This document shows positions 34,312-46,084 of a stretch of DNA of 64,000 nucleotides, one piece after another. A program made the position numbers and the translations under genes. Numbering within the stretch: position 1 is the stretch's first letter; each line of letters begins with the position of its first letter. The stretch lies in assembly GCA_003971905.1 (NCBI GenBank), contig RSEE01000106.1, positions 150,186 through 214,185 on the forward strand, written 5' to 3'. The notes beneath the pieces are model-generated. The model was given only the letters and a program-made list of their open reading frames with translations. It did not search any database and had not been told where the DNA came from. The DNA is from Moniliella sp. 'wahieum' (lineage: Eukaryota; Basidiomycota; Moniliellomycetes; Moniliellales; Moniliellaceae).

Positions 34312-35592
34312 TTAGTCGCTGACAACGGGATCGCTGTCCTCGTCCTCGTCAGCTTCCTCCTGTTCATCTTCACTGCCCTCCTTGACCTGTGTGGCCTTGT
34401 TCTGGGCCTTGTTTCCGCCAACCGATCGGCCTAGACGAATGCAAAAGTTATTGTAGGCCGGACCGACACGCACCTCGTGCTTTTTGAATACTGTTCCGTC
34501 CCATTCCGCTTCGCCTCCTTCGACTAGTTTGCGACGCAAGAGCCAGCGAGTCAACTTGAGGCTGTCAGCTTGGTGCACCACGTCGTACCCTGCATGGTTG
34601 ACGAGGGAGCGGAACGTGTCCGGGTCGAGGTACCGCGAGTTGCTCATGCACGCCAAGGGAAGTACGACAAATACATACCCCCTTGGCGTGAGGAACTGGT
34701 GCGGACGCACCAACATGTCTCCCTGGCAAATAGATCCCCTTCAAAATTAATCACGAGCGAAAGCGATACGATATCAAACTTGGGATCCTCCTCGCCCCCC
34801 TCCGGAGGCGCCAACTGGAAGAAATCCGCTTTGGAAACCAACTCCCCTTGCGGGTTCAGGTCAATCGAAGTAGCGTCAATCCAGCCAAACTTTGAATACG
34901 CCGTGCCCGACAGCGCACCCACATCGAGCAACCGAGCCTGGACAAGTGGGTTAGCTTTTCGCTCTTACCTAAAAAAAGAGAAAAAAAGGAAGAGGAAGAG
35001 GAAGAGGAACAGGAAGACAGAGAGATAGCGGGCGGGAGGGGGAGGTAAACGTACCCTACGACGTCCATGTTCCGCCTGATACGTCTTCCATTCCGGGCCA
35101 AACGCCTTGACGAGCCACTTGGACGTTTCACCCGCATTGTTGAGATCTTTGCCACGGAGCGACTCGGCCTGGTACGCGGCCAAATCCGCCAACTGCGCCT
35201 CCAGCTCCAGCACAGCGAGGTTGGCTTTAACATCACCGGTTTGGCTCTGTGCCTTGGCCTGCGCAAGGCGCTTTTGCAGGGTATGGTACTCGGCGATCTT
35301 TTGAGCGTGGTCGGTTTGGTCAGTGTGAGACGCTGACTTTTTGCTCTTGGTCTGGGGTGCCGATTTGGCCGCGGATTTGGACGCAGATTTGGACCCAGCT
35401 TTCGGAGTAGCCTTGGCGTTGGAAGTGGCATCAGAGGTGGAAAGGTCTTTTTCCGTTCTTGGCGCCTCCGCGCTTGCCGCGGGGACGGATGAGCTTGCCC
35501 TTCTTGCTCTTCTTCGCTGCGGCCACGGCCGGCGGAGCAGCCGAAGGAGCAGCCGAAGGAGCAGCTGAGGGCGCAGCGGCAAATTCAGCCAT
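34312..35592 (-). CDS. BMT2: 25S rRNA adenine-N1 methyltransferase Bmt2
   Basis: A nucleolar SAM-dependent enzyme that makes one of the two m1A marks of 25S rRNA. MAEFAAAPSAAPS at 35592 opens an Ala/Lys-rich N-terminus, then IAEYHTLQKRLAQAKAQ, LNNAGETSKWLVKAFGPEWK. A 117-nt intron (34938..35054, GTACGT to CCAG) joins RR to ARLLDVGALSGTAYSKFGW, the SAM-binding motif. Then ATSIDLNPQGELVSKADFFQ, KFDIVSLSLVINFEGD, a frame jump, MLVRPHQFLTPRGYVFVVLPLACMSNSRYL, which is very characteristic of the family, and an acidic tail EEADEDEDSD. Length (about 380 residues) fits. It lies between two tRNA genes. Confidence 0.87.
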
Positions 35593-35823
35593 GATGCGGA
35601 AAGGTGGTGCGGAGAGGGAGGCGGCGGGAAAGCACAAGAGACCTCGAGGACGAGGAAGAGGTGAGGCCAAAGCAGCGGGCCACTCCACTGGGCAGGTAAT
35701 AGGTTTTGCGTTTCGGTCAGTTTGGCCTGCCGCCCAAGGCCGACGAAAAAAAAGCATAGGTGCGGGCGCATTCCGCCGGTGGAATTCCGCTGTGGGTGGC
35801 GCTTCGGGGCAGATATTGTCGTC

Positions 35824-35830
35824 AAAAAAA
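35824..35830 (-). terminator. Pol III T-run terminator
   Basis: Seven T on the minus strand just past the tRNA-Glu 3' end. Confidence 0.75.
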
Positions 35831-35832
35831 TT

Positions 35833-35920
35833 TCCCCGACCGGGAGTCGAACCCGGGTCTTGACGGTACCTGCTGGAGAGCAGTGAGAGCGTCACATCAT
35901 AGCCGTTGGACCATCGAGGA
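35833..35920 (-). tRNA. tRNA-Glu(CTC) with a 17-nt intron
   Basis: Read on the minus strand: acceptor TCCTCGA pairs with TCGGGGA (one T-G pair). The D-arm is GGTCCAACGGCTATGAT-like, the anticodon stem TGACG pairs with CGTCA, and the loop CTCTCA is interrupted after position 37 by a 17-nt intron (35867..35883), then C. The anticodon CTC reads GAG. The T-arm CCGGG-TTCGACT-CCCGG is perfect. The D and T arms closely resemble other fungal tRNA-Glu. Confidence 0.9.
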
Positions 35921-36157
35921 GTAGATGCCAGCTGAGGCCAGCATAAAAGACATGCACTTCGGTACTCCCACCTGCTCTTCGTATCCTATTTTTGGGATAA
36001 CCCTCTCCCTCCCCGTGGCTGCCCTATGTCCTGGTCGGCCCTCGGGCATCTACCAGCTACGGACACACGCCGCCTGCCTTTCCTTCCTTGGCTGCCTTGA
36101 CTTGCATTGACTTGGCAGGTCACATCTGTCGTAAACCATCCATCGCAGCCCAGCGGC

Positions 36158-38679
36158 TCAGCGGACGGCTACACGCGCAAAATGGACCGAGGGGAGGGCG
36201 AGTTGTTCGAACGGCTCGGTGGGCGCTGGCACCGTGTCCGGCTGCAGCGGCAGCAGGGGCAACTGGGGTTCGGGCTCAGCGAGGCACAGGATCGGTGCCA
36301 AAGCAGACGGTAGCGCGCGAGGTGGGCCAAGGCCTGGTCCTTGTCTTTGTCTTTGCTCGTGTCCGTGCCTTGGTCAGGTCCAAAACACGCATGGAGGAAG
36401 GCGAGGTCGCGCCTCGTAGCGGCGGGGAAGAGCGCGGTCGGAAGGCTGGCACGTCGAAGGAACGCAGCTAGAGCCTCTTCTTTCCAGTATCCGCGGTCCA
36501 GCGCCGTGATGGGTGCGACTTGTCGTACGGCCGAGGCGAGGTCGAGGAGGGCGGTAAGCAGGGCAAGCGAGGGGGTGGGAACGTGTCCTTCGTGTGCATT
36601 GTCCTGCTCTGTGTCCAATACGAGCGGGGAAGAGACAGATACGCCAGAAGAGAGACGCGTGCGTAGCCCTGTGCATGGCCGAGGCACGTGCGCCGAGCCA
36701 GGTGGCACGACCGCGCTGGCCAGCTGTTCCAACCGCGTGTGCACGCACGTTTCACGTCCAGCCCAGCCACCGACGCGAGGTGCGACAAGGCCCGGCTCTG
36801 TGCACATGCTGACGATACCATCCCAGCTGCGCGTGGCGGTAACGGCGGCATCTGTGGTTCGGCTCCATCTGTAGGTCCGGTAGCGGATAGGGCATGGCTC
36901 ACGCGGTCCAGTAACGCCAGTACAGCAAGCCAAGCAAATTCCGTTCGTAAACTTTGCTCTGTGCCCGTCTGAGCCAGTTGACGGAAAAAGCCATCCATCT
37001 CCCGTGCCACCTTGGCCGCAGCCGCGTCGATCGGACTGAGGACGGTGCTTACGCCCGGCGTCAGACCCTGCAGTCGGTCGAGCAGCGTCTTCTTCTTACC
37101 TGTTTCCCCTTCCTCGGTAGGCGGGGCAAGAAGCGCGAGCTTGGCATCTTGATCGGGCAAGGTAGCGAGCGCAGCAAGACGGTGAACAAACCCGTCCCCC
37201 ATCTCGGCCAGTTGGGCTGTATACAGACCAACGAGGATCGAGTCGAGCCGACGCTGCAGGCTGGTGCGAAGGGTGGAGAGGGTGGTACGCGCAGTACGGA
37301 GCACAGGGGCACAAGCCACGTCGCAAGATAATTTTTCCTCTATGGAACTGAGCGTACGTTGTGCCACCTCGGCAGCGTACGACCCCACCCGTCCACGGCT
37401 GCGACCGACGAGAGACGTCTAACAGCCCACCCATCTCCCCGTCCCACATGCTCCACCACCGACTCACACCACGCCGCCAGCACCGCTCCCAGCTTGGTCG
37501 TGTCCATGGACTGGGGTCGGTCGTGGGGCGGGTGGCCCAGAGAGACGCAGGTAGGTGGTCCACCCACCCACCAGCGGCACAGTGGCGAGCGCTTGCACGT
37601 CATGGATGACACTGCGGGCAGTGACCTGGGCCCAGGGGAGACGGCGGACTTGGCAGTGGTAGTAGTAGTAGTAGTGGTGGTGGTGGTGGTCGGAGTAGGA
37701 GTGGGGGTGAGAGTGGAATCGGTAGTAGTGGGAGGGGTAGTGGTGCCCAATTGAATGTCGTGCAGGCGAGGGGGACAGCGCCTTGCGAGTCGTGGTGGGT
37801 GAGGAACGCATGGGTAGAAAAGACGACCGAGTCGGACCAGACCTGAGCCCAGCGAGTGAGCAAGGCACCAACACGGTCCTCTTCAGTCTGCTCTGCTTGC
37901 TCGACAGGCGGGAGAGAGAGTGAGCTAGGCGATCCCCCCTCTGGGCTAGGACAAGGTCAAGCAGACGCTCGGGAGGCGTGGGGTGAGCAACGCGTACCCC
38001 ACCACGTCAGCGACAAACGTGCGGAAGGGGAGATGCTCGCGCGCCCACCGGTGAAGGATGAGGGAAATGGTGCGGGCCTGGATCTGCTTGATGCTGTCGC
38101 GTGCACGAAGCAGGAGCGGCCAGCGCGTCTCGGCATCAGCGTCGTGGGTGAGCATGTACGTCCACACTGCGGTCGAGGACTGTGAGCCAGCCAGATGGAG
38201 CGTCTTGGCACGCGGATGCAGCAGCTCTGCCACCCAGGAAGCGCCGAGAGGAGAGCAGCACAGGCGGCCGTCGAGTACACTGTCCGTGCGAGCTCTTCCT
38301 CCGGTCGTTCGTCTGGGGCCGAGAGGAAGACCGAGAGGGAGAGGGCGACCGAGAGCGAGAGCGGGGCGGACGGAGGCGGAGGCGGAGGCGGAGCGTGCAA
38401 GGCGTGGGCGACAGAGTGGAGGTCGCGTGCCAGCTGATCGGCGGCGACGTGCATGTGGGCAATATCTGTGGCTGTACCGAGCATGTCGGGGTAGTGGCGG
38501 GCGACGAGGGTGCGGACGCCTTCTTGGGTCGCATACTGCTCCTGCTTGACCAGGGCAAGGTAGGGCGCAACGAGGCGGACGGGCAGCGCGGCCAGCACAT
38601 CGTCCGCATCCACCACCAGCGGGTCGAGCGGCGCAAAGGCCGGGTCGACCAGGCTGCGCTTGTGCGCCGACGAGAGCAT
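36158..38679 (-). CDS. COG1: Conserved oligomeric Golgi complex subunit 1 (Cog1)
   Basis: Cog1 is the central lobe-bridging subunit of the COG tether for retrograde intra-Golgi transport. Near the N-terminus the product reads YATQEGVRTLVARHYPDM followed by LGTATDIAHMHVAADQLARD, the Vps51/COG1 helical signature (VR.LV...Y..L...A..I..M...A..L) at about residues 45-90. Downstream, in other frames, are long helical segments such as TLSTLRTSLQRRLDSILVGLY, KVAREMDGFFRQLAQTGTE and AFLRRASLPTALFPAATRRD. The best terminal frame ends LPLLPLQPDTVPAPTEPFEQLALPS and stops at 36158. Length of about 840 residues fits. Several frame jumps (in poly-GT/G runs near 37660) are needed. The start MLSSAHKRSLVDP is the first in-frame Met. 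Confidence 0.68.
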
Positions 38680-39173
38680 GGCCGGCGCAGCAAGCGACGC
38701 CGTGCGCGCGCTTCCGCTTCCGGCTCATTGCGGCGGGCACGCGGGAGGGCGAGGGAGGGGTGGTGGGACGTGGTTGGGGGCGACGTGGGGGTGGTTAGGC
38801 TTTGGGGGCAAGCAAGCGCGCTGCTGCCAATTCCGCCCTGGGCTGATCTGATCGACCAATCCAAATTCTAGGCTGGCTGCTGGCGTGGTGATTAATTAGG
38901 CTCGCCCACCTCCCGTCCCCCTCGTCGATCCCGCGCCATGACGAGCGAGTTGCGCCGGCGCACCGCCACCGGCCTACCGGAGGGGATGGTCCTGCCCCGG
39001 GCCGTGTCCCAAGCGTCTGCCAAAGGCGAAGCGGCCTCCCCCGCGTCCGCCCCCCGTCCGCCCCCGCTCTCCCGCCGCCCCGACGGAGACGACGCGTGCG
39101 CGCGTCGACGCAGTTGCGGCGGCTTGGGGTGCGCCGCAGCGCACTGGACTGGACGTTGAGTGGCTTACGGTGG
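38680..39173. other. Divergent promoter COG1-GPI12
   Basis: Lies between divergent starts. A plus-strand frame opening MTSELRRRTATGLPEG at 38938 could be a longer GPI12 N-terminus through a frame change, but the membrane-anchor Met at 39174 is the more usual start for this family. Confidence 0.4.
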
Positions 39174-39986
39174 ATGACAATGGCGTGGGTGGTGCTCCTA
39201 CTTCTACAGCGCATCTTGAGTGGCACTTGTTCTCTCCCGCCCGTGTCGGTGTCCGTGTCGTGTCCGTCGAAGGGCGAGGGCGAGGTGGGCGCAGATGCAG
39301 ACGCAGATGCAGACGGCCGGTTTCTGCAGGGCAAAAAAGTACTTTTGCTCACGGCGCATCCGGACGATGAGACGATGTTTTTCGCGCCGTTTCTAGCGCA
39401 GGTGAGGGGGATCGATGTGCATGCGCTAGTACTGAGTCGCGGGGACGCTGAAGGGTTGGGCGCCACGCGGAGCAGGAGGCGAAAGCGGCGTACGCGCACT
39501 GGGGGGTACCCTCTTCGCAAGTGGAGGTGTTGGACGACAAGTTGTTGCCCGATAGCATGACGACGGAATGGGACGTGGACTACGTACGCTCTGTCTGCTT
39601 GCTCGTCTGGACCACATCGAGCCCGATGCACTAGTCACGTTTGATCGCGGGGGCGTGAGTGGCCACACGAACCATCGGGCGTGTTTCCTAGCGAGCCAGG
39701 GACTGCAAGGGCGAAACAACTGCAAGTGTGGACGTTGCGCTCGCACGCCCTCGTGGGGAAGTACCTTCGGTGCTCAAGGCCGTGTGGGCAATGAGCATGT
39801 GCCGATCGCGAGCGTGGCTGGGGCTGTACAAACCAGGCCACGACCAAGTGTGTCTCCTCGCCTCGCCTAGCAACTACCGTCGTGCGCTTCGCGCCATGGC
39901 GCAGCACGCTTCGCAGCTAGTTGGTTCCGGTACATCTACCTCGTCCTGTCCAGTACATGTACTTCAATGAGCTGGTGCTCCAATGA
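39174..39986 (+). CDS. GPI12: GPI12 / PIG-L GlcNAc-PI de-N-acetylase
   Basis: Catalyses the second step of GPI-anchor synthesis, removing acetate from GlcNAc-PI on the cytosolic face of the ER. MTMAWVVLLLLQRIL gives the single N-terminal membrane anchor. KKVLLLTAHPDDETMFFAPFL carries the metal-binding AHPDDE motif; then ALVLSRGDAEGLG, and in the next frame VEVLDDKLLPDSMTTEWDV, IEPDALVTFDRGGVSGHTNHRAC with the conserved HTNH motif, and WFRYIYLVLS followed by YMYFNELVLQ and a stop at 39984. The hexamer repeat GCAGAT at 39290 codes DADADAD. Three or more single-base frame changes. Normal length. Confidence 0.87.
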
Positions 39987-40213
39987 ACCCATACCAACCG
40001 ACGCTAACATTCAACATTTTGCCCCTCCTCCCTCCCCAAGAAGAAACAGGCAGAAAAACACACAAGAAGGACACACAAACCGCACGAAGGACACAGAGCG
40101 CGGAAAGGGGAAGAAAGGGGAAAGAGAGAGAGAGAGGACCAAAAACGGCCTAAGGAGAGACCGCAATCGGCGCAACGCACAACTAACGCACACCAGCGGC
40201 GATATTTCGTAAC
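39987..40213. other. Short convergent intergenic gap
   Basis: A purine-rich AAGAAACAGG/GGGGAAAG stretch between convergent GPI12 and TUP1. No gene. Confidence 0.5.
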
Positions 40214-42379
40214 CTACTCGTCGTCGGGCGCCGTGCGTTCGTAGCTCCAGATGCGGGCAGTAAAGTCGCCAGAGCCCGTGGCGAACAAGTGCCGGCCGGA
40301 GACATGGATGGCAATCACCGAGTTTTGGTGGCCATGCAAGACAAATTGAGCGTGGCCCGTGCTGGGTGCGCCAAATTGCACAGCACGGTCCTTGGAACCA
40401 GACACGGCCCACTCGCCATTGGCGAACAGGAAACTGATAGCACATAGTCCTGATGCCCTTCCAACGTTGACACGTTCACGTCCACGTTCCCGTTCGCGGT
40501 CACGTTCGCGATCACGTTCCGTTCGTATTCGCGTTGCCTTGGCTCGGGGTCTTGGGTGCTGGTGCTGGTGTTGTGGTGGTTGCTCCCGTGCTGGTGTGGG
40601 TGGCAGGGGCAAGTTGGCTTGGCCCAGGACCTTGTCCGGTTGCACTTACATGCCACTTTTTCACCGCTTGTCCAGCGACCCGAGAGGTAAGAGCCATCGG
40701 GGGAGAAGGCGACTGAGTACACCGAGTCGCTGTGGCCCTGGAGCGACTCAACTTGGCCGCGGTATCTGTGTCATAGACACGTACCACCGAGTCCAGTGAG
40801 CCCGCCGCGACAGCCGAGAAGAGGTGTATCGAGACGCTGGTCACGCCATGGTCCACATCGGGCTGGTCAGTATCTTTGCTAGAGTCAATATCATATCAAT
40901 GAACATGTGTGACGTAAGGTCCCGAGTTGGTGTCCCAGATACGTATGGTATTGTCGCCGAGCCTGAGGCGAGCAGGGTGCCATCAGCCGACCATCGACGA
41001 GTAAATTTCTTGGTTGTTGTGACCTTGCAGCAGGTGCACCAGCTTGTCTTACCTTCTCCTTACCCTGCCAATGTCCAGATCCGAACGAGGTTGTCCTCGG
41101 CGCCCGTGGCGAGCAACGCGCCATCAGGTGAGAAGCAGACGGAGCGAACGTACAGGTCGCCTGAAGGAACGAAGAGGCAGACGGTGCACAAGCTCAGCTA
41201 CCTTGGCTCCCGTTTTGGTCTCGTAGATACACGCTTTCCCATTGCACCCCGTCGCGAGCAACGTTCCATCGCGCGAGAACCGCACACAGCACACCACCGA
41301 CTCGTGCATCAACGTCTGCACCAATTCACATCCAACACCCGCTTCACCTGCGGTTGAAAATCGCATGCCAATCGCTACCTTCGGTCTTGAGTTCCTTTGG
41401 GCACCTCGTCCGGGTCCAGATCGCTCAGGCTAGCCAACGCACGATTGGCCTCGCCGCTGCACTGATGGCTGGGTGTTCGGGTTCGGGGTCGGGGTCAAGT
41501 TCGGGTTCGCAGTCGCGGTCGCAGTCGCAGTCGCAGTCGCAGTCGGGTTCGGGTGGGCGTCGACAGCAGGGCGCACCGGTTGGTCGCCCACCTGCTGCGG
41601 TTCGGAAGCAGGTGGAGAGTGAGTGCGCTGGGGGCGTGGGGAGTGGGCATCGGAAGGCTCGTCCAACCGTGCTGGAACCGACAATGCGGGCAAGTCGCGT
41701 TCGACTGTCCAATCGCGCGCGGTGGGGTCGGTCAAGCGGATACGTTTGGTCTTGTCCTGGGTCTCCGCTCCGGATCCGGCGCGTCGTCGCGTATGAAAAC
41801 GCGCGGCTGCGTATGTTCCCACTTGTTGACAGGCTTGGCGTACCACCCTTCGTCCCGCTCTTGCAGCGTGCGTTCGTCCGCTTGCGTACCGTGCGCTTGC
41901 AATTGCATTCGCAACCGGTAAATCTGTTCATCGTAGCTACGCATGGGCGGGGCGGGGGAGTTAGCACAGCATAAGACAAGATACGAAAACAGAGCAGAGC
42001 AGAACAGAACAGAACAGAAAAAAGAAGACAGACAGACATACCCAGCAAGCAAGTCCGAGTGTCGCTTCTCGAGCTGGGCAAACAGCAAACGCATTTGCTG
42101 TACCTCGTGCAGCTGGGCAGAGAGGAGAGACTGGACACCGTCACACTCAGCGCGCGACGCACCGGCGTCCTGGTGCAACAACTCAAACTCACGCTGGATC
42201 GTGTCGAGCACCGAGGCGAGGCGCGTATGCGCTTGCGTATGCGCTTGCGTATGCGGTTGCGTGTGCGCTTGCGTGTGCGCTTGGGTATGCGATGGTGTAC
42301 GCGATGGTGTATGGGACGGAGCTTGTGCATCGCCCACGCGCGGCGGCACCGGCGTCCCACCGCGCACCGGTACCGACAT
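40214..42379 (-). CDS. TUP1: General transcriptional corepressor Tup1
   Basis: The WD40 subunit of the Cyc8(Ssn6)-Tup1 corepressor. [15 protein letters not shown] opens a HTQAHTQP repeat (12-bp units, 42220-42310), then the tetramerisation coiled coil [16 protein letters not shown] / [22 protein letters not shown] 105-nt intron (41937..42041, GTATGT to GTAG) leads to [16 protein letters not shown]. After a Pro/Asn/Thr-rich linker come [22 protein letters not shown] and [20 protein letters not shown], the start of the WD40 propeller. Blades follow ([20 protein letters not shown]-like, [38 protein letters not shown]) to [16 protein letters not shown]. The SDWHAIFN and SVVCCVRFS blocks are diagnostic. 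Many frame jumps. Confidence 0.92.
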
Positions 42380-43019
42380 GGCGCTTCCACCGGGGGAGCC
42401 AACGGAGACGGCGGAGGGGACGGAGACGGAGACAGAGAGGGGGGCGCAGGGCGGCGGTGGCGGTGGCGCTGGTGGGGGAGCGCATGCCGCTGCCCTTATT
42501 GGCGAACGCGACGGCCTCGGCAAAAGACAGGACGAGCAGCAGGTGAGCAGGCGAGCACCCCTTAGCACCCCCTCTCGTGATGACGTGGAAGGTGTGGGAT
42601 GCACAGAGGCTAGTACTAGCGGCTGCCACCTGTAGCATGTCACATGTCACGTGTTACACCCACGTGACCACTGCCCTGCTCCGATCGGCGCATCCGTGCC
42701 CCGAGGGGCCGTCGCCGTCATTCACCATTCGCAATGTACATTCGACAGGCACATTTACCATTCCACGGCACAAGCAGCTATCCTAACCCCTAACCAAAGC
42801 CTATCCCTATCGATCTATGCTCCTTCTCCCGCCACTCCATCCCCCCCCACCCCACCACCACCAATAACAGGGACAAAACGTAGCATAGTGACGAGAGAGC
42901 AGAGTGACTAGAGGCTAGAGACTAGTGACCCGGGAGCGGCGATCTGCGCCATGCACCAATCCACCGCAGCCCCCAGTCCCTAGCCCACAACCAGCGCGTG
43001 CACTGCCACTGGACCCGAC
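42380..43019. other. Intergenic region VTS1-TUP1
   Basis: The promoter side of TUP1 and the 3' flank of VTS1. It has a GT/CACATGTCACGTGT palindrome-like stretch at 42639-42655 containing CACGTG (E-box type), and CTAGAGGCTAGAGACTAG words at about 42908-42925. No gene. Confidence 0.45.
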
Positions 43020-45350
43020 CTAACCGCCTACCGGGGCAGGCAAAGGCAAACGCACCCTCAAACCCAACCCCAACCCCAACCCCAGCTGGGCAAGAGCGCC
43101 GACGGGCGAAGATCTGCTCACTCTGGTTGCGGGGTAGGCAAGCGCGGGACGGGGGCACGCCCGCAGCTTCCTTTCCTTCGCAGCGGCCTTTTCAGCCTTG
43201 ATCGACGGCGGGTCGGGGATACCGTACCGTTTACGCACTGCATCAAACGTTTTGAGCATCTTGCGTCGCGCGCCAAGCGCAGCAACGCCCATGGCCTGTA
43301 ACGCCGCATCATCCATAACGACCATATCGCGCCACTCGCTCGAAGCAAAGTTACTCGTATACTTGTGCAGGCGTAGTTGGCGTAACCATGCCGCCGTATC
43401 TTCCAGCACGCTCAGGTCAGCCACTTCGTCCTCGTTGTGTGGCGTATGCGGACGGGGCAGGCGAGTGAGCACGTCGAACAGGTCAGGTGACCGAGGCGCA
43501 CTTAGCCGTGGCGATTTCATACCTCCACGACCGACGCCTGAACCTACCCCACCTACACCACCTACACCCCGCATTCGCAGCTGCCACGTTCAAGCCCGCA
43601 CGTGGAATTGGCGTGAAGCCTGGCGCGACCCAGCGGCCGAGTAGGCTCCCGTGCTGGGCAAGCGTACCCCAGCACCCAAGTGGGGCGACAACCCCTGCGG
43701 CGGCGCTCCGGCAAACTGACCGTTGGTCACGGCGATTTGTGCCAGGAGGTTCTGCTGCAACGCAATCAGTTGTGGCGGGGACAAGCCGGCACCAAGCCCG
43801 GCCAAAGCATTCATAGCTGCAAGTTGGCTGGGTTACCCAGTCCTCCCGAGGGGGACTGCAGGCCCGCAAGTGCGGCGGGCGAAAGGCCACCGACAGCAGG
43901 GTTGGGCGAACCAAGCGCAGCCAAGGGACTGGCCAACAAGGCTGCTGCGCCAGGCGAGCGCAGTAGGTCCGCAGCTTGCGCAGGGTCGTACAGTCCTCCC
44001 TGGGCTTGGAGCTGCGCGGCCAACTGGCCTGCTGCAGCACCGCCGCATTCGTCTCCCAGTCCGCAGGGTCGGAGGGGTAGTCGTGTGTAGCAGGTGCGAG
44101 GGGCGCCTCGCCCGAGGCCGGGCGCGACGCGGACCGGGAAGCCGGGTGCGACCCGGACGCAGGCACACAACACCTTCGTCAGGCGGCGGGCTGGTCGGAC
44201 CGCTGCCCGGAACAGGGGAGCGGGTCTGACTGCCAGCTGGCGCACCGAGCGTCGTAGGCCGCGCCCGCGCCGCCGACGCAATGCCTTCCGATACATCGTC
44301 CAGACGGCTAGGCGCAAACGCGGTGCCTGTGGTGTTGCCACCGGGAGAGGTGAAGTGGGCAAGGTGTTCCGGCGCCGAGGTACGGTTGGCTTTGAGTCGT
44401 GCGGCCTGGCTCAGAGCGGCACTGCCGTCGAGCGCCGGGGAACGGTACGACTTGCCCCCTGGGGCGGCTGGGACGTGGGCGGGGCCAAGCCGAGGGAGGA
44501 CATCTTGGCTTCGAGTTGTTCCGCATCATGGAGTTGACGCCATTGTGCGAGCCCGTGACGGGCGAGAGGAGGGCATGGACCGGGTCCGTGCGCGCCATCT
44601 GCTGCAGCACCGTGATAAAGAACCGAATCTGGACTTGGGTCGACTCTTGGAGCAAGCTGTACAGCGCCCGCGGTACGCTCCGCCTCCGACAAGACACGGA
44701 ACCACGCTCAATCGCACCCAGTTCTTCCTTAAAGTTGGCATCGAGCGAGGCAGCGGCCATCTCCTCGAGCGTATGCTCGTAGTTCTGCAGATCTTCAAAC
44801 CAACGGTCCATCGTTCCGCTCTGGTCGGCCGGCGTGCCATGCGCCGACAAGCTAAGGTGCGCGCCGGCGGGCATGCCGCCGACCGTGCCAGGCCGCTGGG
44901 GCTGGGGCGAGGCACCAAAGCCCGGGGAGAGAGAGAGTGGGAGGTGGCGCCGCCGAGGCCGCCGCCAAACGCACCCGTGAGGGGCGAGGCGAGGAGGGAG
45001 GTGTGGCCGCGCGGGGCGATACGCTGGTTGGCCATGGGCGCCGCAGAGCCCATGATGGAGGAGGAGCGCCAGTTGGAGGCGGCCTGGGCAGCAGGGCCGC
45101 AGTGGAGGTGGGGGCGGCGGTGGCGGCGGGGTTGGGGGTGGCGGCGGAGCTGGAGTTGGGGTTGGGGCTGGGGCTGGGGGTGCCGTAGGAGCGGCGGGCG
45201 AGGTCGGGCTGGTGCGGGGCAGGGCGGGAGGGGAGGCCGGTGCGCGGGGGCGGGGCTGGCGGCGGGCGCGGGCTGGGAGGCGCTGGGGGGGCGCGGGGAG
45301 GCGGTGCGGCCGATGGGGGCCGAGCCGAGGGCGGCGGGGGGGCTGCTCAT
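43020..45350 (-). CDS. VTS1: Vts1/Smaug SAM-domain RNA-binding regulator
   Basis: Vts1 binds Smaug-recognition hairpins in mRNAs and recruits deadenylase. MSSPPAALGSAPIG at 45350 starts a Pro/Gln-rich region; then MDRWFEDLQNYEHTLEEMAA and ASLDANFKEELGAIE, the conserved Vts1 N-terminal block, with LYSLLQESTQVQIRFFITVL in a second frame. The Leu/Gln/Ala-rich middle (LIALQQNLLAQIAVTNGQFAG) follows. The SAM domain is near the C-terminus: LEDTAAWLRQLRLHKYTSNF, EWRDMVVMDDAALQAMGVAALG and ARRKMLKTFDAVRKRYGIPDP, including the GARRKML helix that contacts RNA. The C-terminal few dozen residues are uncertain. The gene lies upstream of TUP1 on the same strand. Confidence 0.88.
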
Positions 45351-46084
45351 GGCGGCCAGCGCAGAGGGGGGGTGGAGGTGGTGGTGGTGGCGGTGGTGGT
45401 GGCAGAGACGACACAGACGGCCGAGAGAAGGACGAGGAGCGCACTGGACACGCCGGCGTGTCCCAAAGCAGGCCGGTGGGATGGAGGGGCGAAGCAGCGA
45501 AGCAGCGACGCAGCGACGCAGTCAGGCAGTCAGGCAGTCCAGCAGCGCCCCAGCGCACCAGCGCACCAGCCCCCCCGCCGCACAGCCCCAGTGTGTGCCC
45601 CCGGCCCGCCACCCACCACCGCCGCCGTGCGCCCGCCTCGCCGCTGGCACCGCGCCCGTGTGGCCCCTGCCTGCCGCGCCTGTGCTGGCGCGGCGGCGAC
45701 GGGCACGGCGCCAGTGCTCAGCGCGCGCCGCACGCCCCCCCCCTTGCCGGACGCTCCACGTCTCCACTCGCCCCGTGCCCGCCCCCCGGCCCGCCGCCCC
45801 CCTGCAGGGCCAGCATACAACCATGCGCCTGTCACCCATTGCCCACCGGCATCACCATTAGCCATCTCACCCCCTCATCACATGCGCACATCCCCTCCCA
45901 CGCGTCCCCATTGGGAATCCATATTCCATCCCCATCACGTGCACGCACCCCCCCTTGTCACCGGCGTGTCACGTGCCTTATCACAGCTCCCTGTTCCTGT
46001 CAGAAGAGTCACCGACAGAACCGTGCCTGCGCGACACGGTATCGACACGCACCAACTATCTCCGCTGGGCCCACCTCCACCGCC
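45351..46084. other. Divergent promoter VTS1-GNAT
   Basis: GC-rich, with runs of GCAGCGACGCAGCGACGCAG (45495-45520) and CAGTCAGGCAGTC. Long open frames on both strands come from composition. No protein features. Confidence 0.45.

Noticed and set aside
43060-43090. CCCCAA repeats resembling ciliate telomeres
   Set aside because: They lie at the VTS1 3' end where the hexamer encodes LGLGLG on the minus strand; too short and more simply a coding or low-complexity run.
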